Positions 1-10,805 of a DNA stretch of 64,000 nt are shown piece after piece. Position numbers and translations under genes: made by a program. The notes under the pieces were generated by a model. That model saw only the letters and a list, made by a program, of their open reading frames with translations. It had not been told where the DNA came from and ran no database searches. The stretch's first letter is position 1; each line of letters begins with the position of its first letter. This DNA is from Serripes groenlandicus (taxonomy: Eukaryota > Mollusca > Bivalvia > Cardiida > Cardiidae): positions 37,328,849 to 37,392,848 of the forward strand of contig JASEVX010000007.1 in NCBI GenBank assembly GCA_031761405.1, in the 5' to 3' direction.

Positions 1-1018
1 TGTCATCAAGACCGTACATGTCATAAACGGTTTGTAAAATCATGAACCCATCCCAACCCCAAGAACTATAGATTTGTTGATGTGTTAGATTGGAATATAT
101 ATATATGGTTTCTGTTTAAAAACGCCAAAATAGCATAGATATGAGCGATAATAACCCCATTTGGACGCTCACTCAGTGAAAATATAGATCGATATTACAC
201 GGAAACAGAACACTTTCCTCTAGATAATATATGTTATCTTGATCATTTCATTGATATTTTATAATTTAACAAACTACCTGCATTATCACTTTAAATCACA
301 AAACACCCAGTAACAACAAAAAACTTCAACAACAACAGAAACAAAGAAAAACAAGATAAAGAGTGATCGAACTTTAACTTTAAGCATAGACAATTAAGGT
401 AACACAACCCTTATGTGCTCGGCTATTTCCGTATGAGATCTTTCAAGATCGGTATTGTTCTCAAACGTGTCCATTTCCACCGAAGATGATCGATAGGTAC
501 ACGAGCAATACCGATCTCTTATGACTTCGGAAGGAACTCGTTGAGCATTTATACTTGTTTAAGGTGTTTGTTCATTGCCTATCTTTGCAACAAGCTAATA
601 AAGAAATGCTTTTAGAACACGAATGCATTTCGACGGGCTATCAAAAGGAAAAAAACATTGGTTATATTCTGATGACCTCGCCGTCATAAACAGTAATACT
701 TTTAGAAAGGAATAATTATCATGACTGATAAGCTTCAGCTTCAAACTTTGTATTCGTGGGGGAATTCATGAGACACACAAGTACTAATGTGTAGTATTAA
801 GGCAAAGGTACAGACTATTACACAAAGAAGGCAAAACAATCAAAGTGAGTTCATATTCGAAAACTGATAAAACTCGTTAAGACAACATAAGGGCGTATTT
901 TTCTGATGTCTTATTTGTTCTAGATCCGCCATTTGTCCGAAAGCGTGCACTCTTTAGTTGGTCAAACGTAGTTATCACACACCGCAATTCACTTTCAAGC
1001 ACCGTTCATAGTTATCTT
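1..1018. other. Non-coding AT-rich DNA
   Basis: No gene, RNA or clear repeat is visible. The sequence is AT-rich with scattered stop codons in all frames. A short near-palindrome around 428-520 (ATACGGAAATAG-like and GAAAGATCTCATACG-like words) is the only structure noticed. Confidence 0.5.
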
Positions 1019-1023
1019 TTGTT

Positions 1024-1208
1024 AAGTTTGCAGATTCGTTTTGACGCAGTTGCATCAGACGAATCAGTAATGATTAGTAATTATTCATGTTGTCACAAAT
1101 GTTCTCAACTCTACTGTCATATTTTCATTTGTAGAACTGTTCAATTGTTTTGCCGTATTCGAAGTCGTTTGTTGCAGATTTGTCGCGTATGTGGGAATAT
1201 CCGGTAAA
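1024..1208 (-). mobile_element. Decayed TTAA-type MITE copy
   Basis: The arms GACGCAGTTGCATCAGACGA and AAGTCGTTTGTTGCAGATTT, followed by GTATGTGGGAA, match the arms of the dominant MITE family of this window. Both terminal TTAA sites are lost and the central hairpin is eroded, so this is an old copy. Confidence 0.5.
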
Positions 1209-1653
1209 CGTTTGTGTTTTTGTTCATGTTTTGGCGCATGCGTGTTTTCGGCACAGACATCTTCCGTTCACACTAGCCCGGGCGTTGAGTAGTTTCTGAA
1301 AATAGAAAAAGAAAACATAATTAATTCAAAATATCGTACAATTATTCGACCCGTGATCCAGTCTGAAAATATTTGCAAGTGTAAGTAAAAACATCAATGT
1401 AGACTCATACAACCTAGTATGATTCGAAAATTATTGCCAGATATTTCGTGAAAAATTCGGTGATCAATCGGCGAACAGAAGGCCTACATATCTGTATGAA
1501 AGTGTGTTGATTCGTACTTCAGATCTTATCTACGTCCCTGGTATAACTTGCTTAGAAAAACAAAAGAACTCGGTCTGGTGAAAATTCAAAATTGATGAGA
1601 CCGACTGATCTGTAATTTTGTTGTTGCTTAAATTGCTAGAAACATGAAGTATC
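1209..1653. other. Non-coding spacer
   Basis: Nothing recognisable is seen between the two MITE copies. Confidence 0.4.
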
Positions 1654-1890
1654 TTAACCCTTTCCCACATACAATAAATCTGAAGCAGACGACTTTGAAA
1701 TAATCTAGACAAAATTATGGAAATTCTCGATAAATGACAGTTTAATGATTGAATAAAGCTAAAAAACAACAACATTGTGGCAAAAGGTGAAATTGCTGGT
1801 TTTGAGCTATTTCTACTTTTGTCACAATGTTTTCAAAAGCTCGTCTGTTGTAGAGGCGTCAGAAAGCGTCTATATGTGGAAAAGGGTTAA
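1654..1890 (+). mobile_element. TTAA-flanked piggyBac-like MITE
   Basis: Both ends are intact: TTAACCCTTTCCCACATA at the left and TGTGGAAAAGGGTTAA at the right. The left arm carries CTGAAGCAGACGACTTTGAA and the right arm GTAGAGGCGTCAGAAAGCG, which defines the forward orientation used here. The centre reads AAAGGTGAAATTGCTGG/..GAGCTATTTCTACTTT, an eroded hairpin. It has no coding capacity and must be moved by a transposase encoded elsewhere. The TTAA ends and CCCTTT termini point to the piggyBac superfamily; the assignment rests on ends only. Confidence 0.85.
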
Positions 1891-2033
1891 ACATGATGAA
1901 CGGTGCGATTAGAAAAAAGAATAACACTTTAACCATAACCACTCAAAATAAATATATATAAATTCAACATCTACAATTGTGATAAAACGTGATGTATATG
2001 ATATGTCTCCCACTGTAGGAGTAATTGGGCTGT

Positions 2034-2220
2034 TTAACCCTTTCCCACATACAACTTTTCTTCATCAGACGACATTGAAAACATATAGACACAAATATGG
2101 AAACTCTTTATAAATGCATGTTAAATTATTAAATACACTTGAACACATTCATCGTTTTGACAAATTGCTCTTTTTATCACAATGTTTACAACAGTCGTCT
2201 GCCTCAGAGTACATGTGAAT
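2034..2220 (+). mobile_element. TTAA-type MITE, right end lost
   Basis: The left end TTAACCCTTTCCCACATAC is intact and followed by a TCATCAGACGACATTGAAAA arm. The copy continues through CACAATGTTTACAACAGTCGTCTG and then breaks off near 2220 without the right terminal repeat. Confidence 0.7.
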
Positions 2221-2280
2221 TTTTTTTTCTTTTCTGAAAGGTCATAGCTCACAGGTAAATTTTCATCATAATGGTGTTGT

Positions 2281-2507
2281 TTAAACCTTTCCAACTTGCA
2301 GACGCATTTTGACGCATCTGCAGTCTGCAACTCATTTTGGCAAAAGGAGAAATTGCTCCCAATGAGAAATTTCTCCTTCTTCTTTTGTCACTATTTTTAA
2401 ATTTATTCAACAACTATACTTTCGTTTTATAATGATTTTCAAGATTTGTGACTAGATGTTTTACAAGGCGTCTGCTGCATATTTGACGTGTGTGGTAAAA
2501 TGTAAAC
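2281..2507 (-). mobile_element. TTAA-type MITE, reverse orientation
   Basis: It begins TTAAACCTTTCCAACTTGC, has a GACGCATTTTGACGCATC arm, a central GGAGAAATTGCTCC/..GAAATTTCTCC hairpin, and ends GTGTGGTAAAATGTAA. The right terminus is degraded. Confidence 0.7.
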
Positions 2508-3060
2508 AATGGTAATAGAAGAACATACAACAGTAGTTCGGAATAAGTAATTCTTTCATTAATTCATTGCCGCTGATGTTGCTACATCTATCACATAAAT
2601 ATAAATATGGTTTACGAAAGGATCTCGCAAAAAACGCTGTGTTTTAATGTAGACTGAACTCATAATTTGATTCAAAAATGTAAGTTGGCACGACTTCTAG
2701 CTTGAATGAGTATGTGACATCAACGTAGCTCTAGTTTAGATCTATTTACTTAATTTGATACCACTCAAAAAGTATATACATTGTATAACAATAATAAAAC
2801 ATAACAACAACAACTCCGTACATTTAAACAACACAACATTTTGTATGTTATAACTATGTTATAACTAGCATGTTTATACCGTTAAACCTGACCAACAACA
2901 AAACATTGCAGACCTACGTCTCGCATAAGCATCCTTGACTTGGCGGGAAGGAGTTTCCCCCCTGGGATTTTTGTTTAAATCTACACTAAACAAAGGATTA
3001 TTGGAAGTTTTTAAAATTCCACAGAAGGGGTGGTCAATCACTTCTCCCTGTCAATATAAT
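2508..3060. other. Non-coding AT-rich spacer
   Basis: No genes or recognisable elements are seen. A small local repeat, TATGTTATAACTATGTTATAAC, lies near 2843-2866. Confidence 0.4.
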
Positions 3061-3148
3061 ACAGCCGCGTCGTGCGATTTGGGGTATTATTGACATTCCG
3101 ACTGGGCATCGTTTAAAGTCACATTGGCGTAAACATAGTGGGGTTACA
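3061..3148 (+). repeat. Dispersed repeat shared with 20491-20575
   Basis: The stretch from GCCGCGTCGTGCGATTTGGGG to CACATTGGCGTAAAC is repeated with changes at 20491-20575 (GCCGCGTCTGGCAATTTGGGG ... ACATTGGCGTAAAAC). A third partial match is at 42243-42275. The family was not identified. Confidence 0.55.
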
Positions 3149-3193
3149 ATTTTATTTTTTTGTGTCAAAAGTTTCATCTAGGACTATATGAAG

Positions 3194-3275
3194 TGTAGAC
3201 GGACAGTGAAGGCTCTGGTGAGACTGTGCGGATGCACAGGCTCGCCTGAGTCTTCACTGTTTGCAGAGGCAGCGA
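3194..3275 (+). repeat. Dispersed palindromic fragment (CAGTGAAG..CTTCACTG)
   Basis: GGACAGTGAAGGCTCTGGTG is followed by CTGAGTCTTCACTG, forming an imperfect inverted repeat. Related pieces occur at 7697-7765, 13542-13562, 16225-16250 and 47630-47652. Confidence 0.5.
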
Positions 3276-3618
3276 GACTACAAACAGCTTGGCGCAGCTG
3301 AGATATGAGGCAAGACCATAAGAACAGATACCATTTATGTAAACAGTGAAGTCTTAGACCGTACCATACGATAGAGACGCACATTAAGAATAGTGTACAG
3401 ACTTAGATGTCACTTATGACAAAATCATTGACAAAAAAGTGACATAACCCAAACGAGTATTTTATTAGTGAGAATTTATAAATGTGAAAACGAAATACAT
3501 CTACAGATTTTCTGTGGATCATTCGTGATTAACTTGACAATAACATTAAGCTATGGAATGAGGGACGTCGTCGATAACATCCGAAGTGATACGAATGAAG
3601 CACGATTGATTGATTCAT

Positions 3619-3829
3619 TTGGTTCATTTTGGTTTTACGCCGTTTTCAACACTATTTCACTTATTTCAATACGGCAGAACATTTATCCGCGAACACTTTG
3701 TGACTAATTGACTGACTGACTAATGCTAGGAAAAGTCCATTGTCAAAGAATTTCCCCCACCTTGGCCAACGCTAGCGGAATATCAACCCGGGACGACACC
3801 GTGCTAACCACGTGATCACGGTGGATTCC
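3619..3829 (-). mobile_element. tRNA-derived SINE (type 2), decayed
   Basis: Read on the minus strand, a tRNA-like head (GTGATCACGTGGTTAGCACG) lies at the right and the tail GTTGAAAACGGCGTAAAACC at the left. The same head and tail are better preserved at 18150-18357. The middle has diverged strongly. Confidence 0.65.
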
Positions 3830-4133
3830 AGCAACACGAATGGGAGCCCAAGAAAAGCACAATGAAAAGCCACGCTGTAACACCGCTTTTACTGCTTTTA
3901 AGTCTGTTCCCTTTATTTAGGTTATTTATACGGTTATTCGAGATAAATATAGTGACACGAGGACTTGAAGATTTAAATCCAACCAAGTAGCGACACTGAT
4001 CATCGATAATTCTATTTAGATCCATTGGTAAATACGGAAAGACTAGCGATTTTCGGGGATGAAAATCAACTTTACGGTTAATACCTCGAAGTACTTTGAT
4101 TAACTCTGTCGGAGATATCCGCTTCATAGACAC

Positions 4134-4613
4134 ACGGCTGACACCAGACCTTTTATTACGGTCTTAACCATTTCCCACATACAGACGGTTTATGACGCCT
4201 CTGCAGCAGACGGCTTTTTGAAAACATAGTGACAAAAGAAGAAATTGCTCAAAACGAGTAATTTCTCCTTTTGACACAATGTTTTCCACTTTTAGTCATA
4301 GGTTCAATTCAATTATAGAGATTTTCTATTTTTTGACACGGCTGACACCAGACCTTTTTATTACGGTCTTAACCATTTCTCATATACAGACGCTTTCTGA
4401 CGCCTCTGCAGCAGGCGACTGTTGTGGCTAAAGGAGAAATTACTTCTTTAACCACTGTGAATGTTTTCAGGCGACTGTTGTGGCTAAAGGAGAAATTACT
4501 TCTTTAACCACTGTGAATGTTTTCAACTATTTACAATTTTAAGTTTCCATATTTTTTTACGAAATGTTTTCAAAGTCGTCTGCAGTGGATTAGTTGTATG
4601 TGGGAAATAGTTA
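4134..4613 (-). mobile_element. TTAA-type MITE with internal tandem duplications
   Basis: A reverse-orientation MITE starts at TTAACCATTTCCCACATAC (about 4165) and ends GTATGTGGGAAATAGTTAA (4613). About 204 bp, including roughly 30 bp of left flank (GACACCAGACCTTTTTATTA), are repeated in tandem, at 4134 and again at 4337. Within the second copy a 56-bp unit (CAGGCGACTGTTGTGGCTAA...) is repeated twice, at 4412-4467 and 4468-4523. Confidence 0.8.
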
Positions 4614-5169
4614 ATTCGTCTGCATGAAGAGAATACTCGGGTTAGCCTGTGAATCCTCAGGTCTGATCAGAGTCTGCATTTTTCGCCTAAATTTTATACA
4701 GACCCGTGGTTTATTGTATTATTACCAACTATTTAGTGGGCCATTGGGAACTTACAATGTATTATATTATTATAAACTCACTTTTTATAACAGTGAGTTT
4801 CATAAGGTAATGTATGTTTCTCTGTACGTTATGTCAGCTATGTATCCGCACTCTCATACGAGAGACCAGACATGTCCCCACATACAACACCATGTGCAGC
4901 AGATAACTGTAAACAAATCTAGGCAACAATATGGACAATCTTTATAAACGGATAGAATAAGGTGCTTTTTTTCGGAATTCACACAATAACTGATCTAATT
5001 TTAACTAAAATAATTACATTTTTCTCTAATGTTTATGTCATTTATTTAAACTATACTATATGTATTACCTTACAAATGTTTATTTTGTTGCAACAACATG
5101 TAAAATGCTATATGCAAATAAAAAAATTGAATTGAAAACTGAATTATAAAAAAAAAATCAGTTATTGAA

Positions 5170-5300
5170 TTGACACAGTGTTGAGTTCAATACATTGTTG
5201 GAGAAAATTCCCTTTATAAGCTATCTTCCCCTTCATCAGAATGTTTTTAAGTTTCGTTTGCTACAGATGCGTCAAATTGCATGTTCAGGTGGGACATGAT
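5170..5300 (+). mobile_element. Probable MITE relic
   Basis: Weak traces only: AATGTTTTTAAGTTTCGTTTG, then CTACAGATGCGTCAAATTGC and GGTGGGACATG. These resemble the right arm of the dominant MITE. Confidence 0.35.
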
Positions 5301-5363
5301 GTATTGATCGCCTACATGTAAAATGGACATAGACTCAACTTTTGACAAATAATAGCCCCATTA

Positions 5364-5583
5364 GTTTATCCATTTTCCATATACAACAATTCTGCATCAG
5401 AGGACTTTAAAAACATGTAGTCAAAATTTGGAAACTCTCCATGAATGAAAGAAGAATTATTGAAATGATTTGATAACATTGTGACAAAAGGAGAAATTGC
5501 TCATGAAGAGCAATTTCTTCTTTTGTCACACTGTTTTCGAAAGACGTCTGCTCCAAAGGCGTTTATATATTGGAAAATGTTAA
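5364..5583 (+). mobile_element. TTAA-type MITE
   Basis: The left end has drifted (TTTATCCATTTTCCATATAC). The right end, TATATTGGAAAATGTTAA, keeps the TTAA. The central hairpin GGAGAAATTGCTCATGAAG / AGAGCAATTTCTTC is well preserved, flanked by TTGTGACAAAA and TTTTGTCACACTG. Confidence 0.8.
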
Positions 5584-6397
5584 CGCCAATTTAAATTCAA
5601 TAATATCAAACTGGAGAAACAACAAGACCCCCATCTCGATTGACTCGCCTCACTTATAATCTTAAATTAATTCTGTTATGCAGATGTTTCATATACTTGT
5701 ATTTTAAATGGATTAAAAATACCTTTAATCATTTATATAAAACAAACCACCTGCAGATGGTACATATCAGCCAATGTATTCGCGCATAGATCACAAGAAA
5801 AACATAACAGCCGAAAAAATCGTTTAAAGTTGTTTTATCGCAGATTAGGGCATGATTAGAAATTATTTCAATTAAGTCTCACGTTAAGTACCGGCCTTTT
5901 GAATGGTCATTCTAGCGCATCTTTACTCATCTTTTCACGTTTAGTGTGTGGATAACCCCACCTCTATCGTATTATCCGCAGATAAGAGTGTTTGATTTTC
6001 GCACTGGTCTTGTCTAATCCGACACTAACTAATGAGATTTTCATTTAACGCTGATTAGTATTATCGACTTAAATAAATATGGTAATCTCGGGAAATCACT
6101 GTGGATTGTCCCGGTTGCTCGTATTACTGTTTATTTTAGTTTATTTAGATGACATGCGTAAACTATTTTGGGAATCGTTTGAAGATTTTTCCCATCTTAC
6201 TTCATTCAACTATTTATCTTCTCTTTAAAATAACTAGTAAAATAATCTATGGTTGTTTTGCTTTGTATTATTTATAATATGAACTGTTTCATTTCAAGTG
6301 CTATACATTCAACTTATTATATTTTTAATGATTGTTGATTATATCACCATCAGCTGTGTATTGTATCACCATCATCATTATCTTCATATTTGTATTT
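5584..6397. other. Non-coding AT-rich spacer
   Basis: No feature is recognised in this stretch. Confidence 0.4.
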
Positions 6398-6436
6398 TTA
6401 TTATTATTAATATTATTAATATTATTATTATTATTA

Positions 6437-6491
<55 letters not shown>
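6398..6491. repeat. (ATT)n microsatellite
   Basis: A nearly pure TTA/ATT trinucleotide array of about 90 bp with a few interruptions. The apparent poly-Tyr and poly-Ile reading frames across it are artefacts of the repeat. Confidence 0.95.
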
Positions 6492-6493
<2 letters not shown>

Positions 6494-6736
6494 ATCACGC
6501 CGTTCTATCTATCATACAAGAAAGCAGATCTTGAGGAATATTTGCAGTGTCGATTTAAATTCATTTTTAAGTGTGCCTAAATACTGTTTCAATAAAACGG
6601 TAAAAAGACGCACGGATAACCAAATATTAGATTGACTTTAGAAACTAGGATCTGTAACGTCGTGTGTCAATCACTAATTTTTGAAATCAGTTTTATATTA
6701 CAACGCATTTTGAGCTGTACACCACGAAAGCAAACC

Positions 6737-6951
6737 TTGACCATTTCCAACAAAAAACAAATCCGTAGCAGACGCTTTGAAAATAACTTGGCAAATCTAT
6801 GAACATTATCTGTAAATTAAAGTATTAACATTTAAAACATTGTGACCAAAGGTGAAACTGCACCATGAGCAAGTTCACCTTTGTCACAATGTTTTTAAAA
6901 GCCGTCTGATGCTGAAGCACCAAAATGTGTTTTCATGTTGGAAAGGGTTAA
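6737..6951 (+). mobile_element. TTAA-type MITE
   Basis: It runs from TTGACCATTTCCAAC to ATGTTGGAAAGGGTTAA. The centre, TGTGACCAAAGGTGAAACTG / CAAGTTCACCTTTGTCACA, forms an imperfect hairpin. Confidence 0.8.
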
Positions 6952-9282
6952 ATATTTTATAAAAAAGCGTAGATCTTCCTATGCATCCAAGCAAAGCTAT
7001 ACACATACAGAGCCTGATCCGAGCAATCTGATCTGAATTTACATTTTTCAGAAGATTCTTGAGAGAAACCCGGTGCGCAGGTCTATCTAGGTATACTGTT
7101 GTCATGCACGGTCTGAATGTCAGATTCTGGTTTTGGTAGAGTGCCTCTCATTTAGACGGGTATACAAACAGACTACGCTTGCAAACTAATTAAACGAGAA
7201 GTTGCTCATAGCGAATAATGTCTCCTTTTTCAATTAGAATTTAAACACAAGATTATAGGGTCGTTTCTTGGAAATGTTTTACTATTTGGATACAAACATA
7301 TAATAACATTTCTTCTTTGCCCGATGATTGACAGAAGTGATTGTGACTCCCGTCATTCGCTTTCAGTACATATTTAGTGAAAAACGATTTCAACATTTTG
7401 AATTTTCTTTTGCTTTTAATTTAATCAGTACATTACAATCAGATGGACATTTTTAATTAAGTATTGAAAACATAAATAAAAATAACTATCTAAGAAAACA
7501 ACCTATTTATATATTACATATTCACGGAAAAAGGTTAGTTTTCATGCTATTATTGACAATTCTCTTTCGATTGCCATTATTATTATTATTATATGATTAA
7601 GTGAGTAAGAAAGTGTTTATGCATATATTCAAATCTTTCAAGCAGTTGAGCTACATTCTGCGATTTGAATGTCTTAAAGACTCTCTGATGACACATCGTA
7701 GGCGGACAGTGACGACTCTGGTGTGACTTTAAGATGCTCATCTGAGTCTGAGTCTTCACTGTACTCAGATGTAATAAGATCAATATTCGCAAATTGCGGC
7801 ATATTTTTAAGTTGTTCAACATTACCTATTTTTCTCTACCCCAATCGAAATTTGCATTAACAGTTTGATATACAATTATAATCCGAATCTTGAGTTGAAT
7901 ATAGGAGTTATTATAAGTATTACTATTTGTGTTTGTTTTAAAATTTATTATATGCAATACGTAGAATATGAAAGTCTCTTGTAAAAATTATCTGAGTTGA
8001 GTTGAGTTTGTATATTGGCATATTATTTGTGAGTATGTGATGTTATATGTTTGTAAATGGATGACTCTTAAATAATTTAATGAATATACCATATACGGAT
8101 TCCAAATGTATACATGGATGGTACTTTATTAAAACAATACATATACCATATTATGCATTTCATAAACATGGATATATTGAATACAATTATAAAAATGATT
8201 GTGTACCATATATATATTTCGTTAAATAAACCCATCTCCTGCAGCACGCGACTTTAAAAATATTTATATGTGCCGTAATACACCGCTTTGAACTTCATCT
8301 GCGACAGTAGACCAAGCTCGGTCTGCGAATTCGTGCAATATAATCCTATGAGTCTAAAAGCCTACATCGCAAAATGTGCACGTAAAAAATCCCAACACAA
8401 AACTATGTATAACTGTTAATTACGCGTGTAACATGATTTTAAATCACGGCATCTTTAATGTCAGACAACCAAATGAAAAAAGCCACGTTTAACAGTAAGT
8501 GTCTAACACTTTATTGATTGCTGTTACATTTACTATTTCAATAAAAATATTAATTTGGTCTGAGTAATTAAACCACGCCGTACAAACACAGACTTTCGGA
8601 GTCTTTGAATAACTATCGCAATTTTGACTTAAATGTCCTGAACTCCAGATAATAGATAGTATAGTCAAAGTTTTAAAGTGTTCAAAAGTGGTCTTGAACT
8701 ATAAGAAATATAATTCTAAGATAAAACTAGAGTAATAATTTCACTTTTCAATACAATAAACTAAAACTCTAAATATTGATCGTTAATGGCTTCATTTTCA
8801 CTGTGTAGACATACCCAGTAAGCAAAATTGTGCACATTTTCATGACTTTCAATTGACTGTTTTTCAACATTTACTGCCAAAATAGTTTTGAATTATTTAT
8901 TACATATTTTGTTGTCACTATTAGCAATATTTGCAGACTTATCAACCTTTCAATTATTTTTTATTTCCATCTGAACATTAGCACCTGTAATTGCTTACAC
9001 CAATTAATCATAACATAATAAGACCCTAACCGTTCTCTGGAGGTTATAGATGATTTGGACGACTACGTGGCGACATTGTAGATATCTTAGTAATAGCACA
9101 CCAATGTGCAGGTTGATCTGGACATCCATATTCTTGTAAGACTACATCGGGATTTCATAGTACGCGAGAGCGCAGGCTACTCTTGACTTCTACTAATCGC
9201 AGAGTCCCTAAGGTTAGGTTTCGTATGACGCGGTCAACTGATATTACTAGATGTGGCATCATGTTGACTCTCATTTAAAGAG
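6952..9282. other. Long non-coding AT-rich region
   Basis: No credible exon is seen. Traces of the MITE family occur at about 7190-7245 (GAGAAGTTGCTCATAGCGAA) and 8225-8260 (CTGCAGCACGCGACTTTAAA). The CAGTGACGACTCTGGTG palindromic fragment lies at 7697-7765. The rest shows no recognised structure; distant regulatory DNA of the downstream forkhead gene cannot be excluded. Confidence 0.4.
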
Positions 9283-9536
9283 ATATCGAGGGCTTGGCGT
9301 GAAACGGTTGTAACTAAAAACCTATTTTGAAAACCCTGGTTTAGGGGCAATTTTGACCCCTTTGTAAACAATGCAAATTTAGGTGCCATTGCTCAGAACG
9401 AGCAATGGCACCTAAATTTCCATTGTTTACCAAGAAAAATGATTTAACGCTTATAAAGACTTTATGGCAAGGTGAATAACCTTGTTAAAAAAATACCAGT
9501 TTGAGTTACAACTGTTTCACGCCAAGCCCTCGATAT
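9283..9536. mobile_element. 254-bp TIR element (MITE), unrelated to the TTAA family
   Basis: The ends form inverted repeats of about 31 bp with few mismatches: ATCGAGGGCTTGGCGTGAAA at the left and TTTCACGCCAAGCCCTCGAT at the right, then ACGGTTGTAACT / AGTTACAACTG. The centre is a second palindrome: TTTAGGTGCCATTGCTC / GAGCAATGGCACCTAAA around a 5-base loop. The ends abut TA, so a TA target-site duplication (Tc1/mariner-like) is possible. No second copy is seen in the window. Confidence 0.75.
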
Positions 9537-9702
9537 TCAATGTTCTTAATTAGATGCTTTCAAAGTCGTCTTCTGTACTGTTGTTGTATGTATAACAAAG
9601 GAATTTATTACGATTCACCATTAACCAAATTGTAAATGCTCTATTGATAACATTTGGTTAGGCAATTCTGATTCTTCGATCCAGACATACTTTGATCATC
9701 TT

Positions 9703-9920
9703 TTAACCCCTTTCGCTTCCATAGGCAATTAAAGGCCTCTGCAAACAATGCAGATTCATGTGGCATAGCCCATAACAAGCTGTCTATCCTGAAATCTGCA
9801 TGTCTTGTGCCATTTAGACATTCAATTTTACCAAATTTTCTATTGGACGGAAAAAAATGGAGTGATCCAATTTTAACGTGGAAGAGTCGACTTTGTGAAA
9901 TTCTGCAGTGAAAGAGTTAA
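9703..9920 (+). mobile_element. Second TTAA-flanked MITE-like element
   Basis: The termini are TTAACCCCTTTCGCTTCCAT and CTGCAGTGAAAGAGTTAA, imperfect inverted repeats bounded by TTAA. Its interior (GCAGATTCATGTGGCATAGC ... AAATCTGCATGTCTTGTGCC) differs from the dominant MITE, so it is a related but distinct family. Confidence 0.55.
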
Positions 9921-10557
9921 GAGATCTGGTACAATTAAAACACACTATAAGATGGGCTTCACGAAAATCAACCACACCGTGGTGATGACACATCTGACTG
10001 TGTATTTATGCTACATGGTCCATACAGATATATGTGTCAGAAGTTTCTTGAAAACCCTGTAAGTAATTGGCGAACAGATCAGATCTATATTAAACTACGC
10101 GAATGCGCAAATTTTCTGGTTATACACAGATCGACAATGTCAAGTTGATTTTCCTGAAAAATCGCTCCCATATTCCTTGAGCATGCAAACAACAAAAGAC
10201 ACAGTTCAGCATGCACAGCAGTACCACAGGTCTTCTATGTTTCCACAAATACATAATTATGAAATTACAAAGAAGAAGCAAAAGAACCACCATATATTAA
10301 ATTAATTGCTATCGGTATATATAATGAAACAACGAAACGAAGATGTTGTTTTTTTTCCCGCAAATAAAAAGCACCATGTGAAAAGTCCTTTGTATTGAAT
10401 TTGGAAATATTGAAGTCTTAGATCATCATTGTTTTCCGTCATAGGAACAAAAAAAGCTTTGTAACATTTTAAATATGCGAATTGTCTATAGATGCGCAAT
10501 TTTATCGGAACATTTGCTTTCCGTCTCTCCTTACTTCGTGTTTAAGAGAGAATGTCC
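9921..10557. other. Non-coding region 3' of the forkhead gene
   Basis: No exon is recognised. If the forkhead gene has a further 3' exon (see 10806-12128), it could lie here or further left, but no acceptor-plus-coding candidate stood out. Confidence 0.35.
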
Positions 10558-10770
10558 GTAACAACCTTTGCCACATACAACAAAGTCTCAATTAGACGAC
10601 ATTGAAAACATCTAATTAAAACATAGAAAAAGAGGTAAAATTAAAGAGTTCAAAACAATGCGGGAAAAGGAGAAATTGCTTAATATGAGCAATTTCACCT
10701 TTAGCCACAATGTTATCAAAAGAAATCTGCTACAGATGCGTCTAATTGCGTCTTCATGAGAGTACAATTA
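10558..10770 (+). mobile_element. Decayed TTAA-type MITE next to the forkhead gene
   Basis: ACAACCTTTGCCACATACAA, then AATTAGACGACATTGAAAAC, a central hairpin AGGAGAAATTGCTTA / GAGCAATTTCACCT, and CTACAGATGCGTCTAATTGC identify the family. Both termini are eroded. It ends about 35 bp from the last forkhead codon, so it lies in the 3' UTR or intron. Confidence 0.7.
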
Positions 10771-10805
10771 AAACTATGATAATAATATAAAGACTTACAG
10801 TGTAC

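Noticed and set aside
5100..5165. 3' exon of the forkhead gene after an acceptor-like T-rich tract (minus strand)
   Set aside because: The frame after the possible acceptor stops after about ten residues with no FoxQ2-like sequence; nothing supports it.
6298..6580. Poly-Tyr and poly-Ile frames
   Set aside because: Direct products of the ATT microsatellite.
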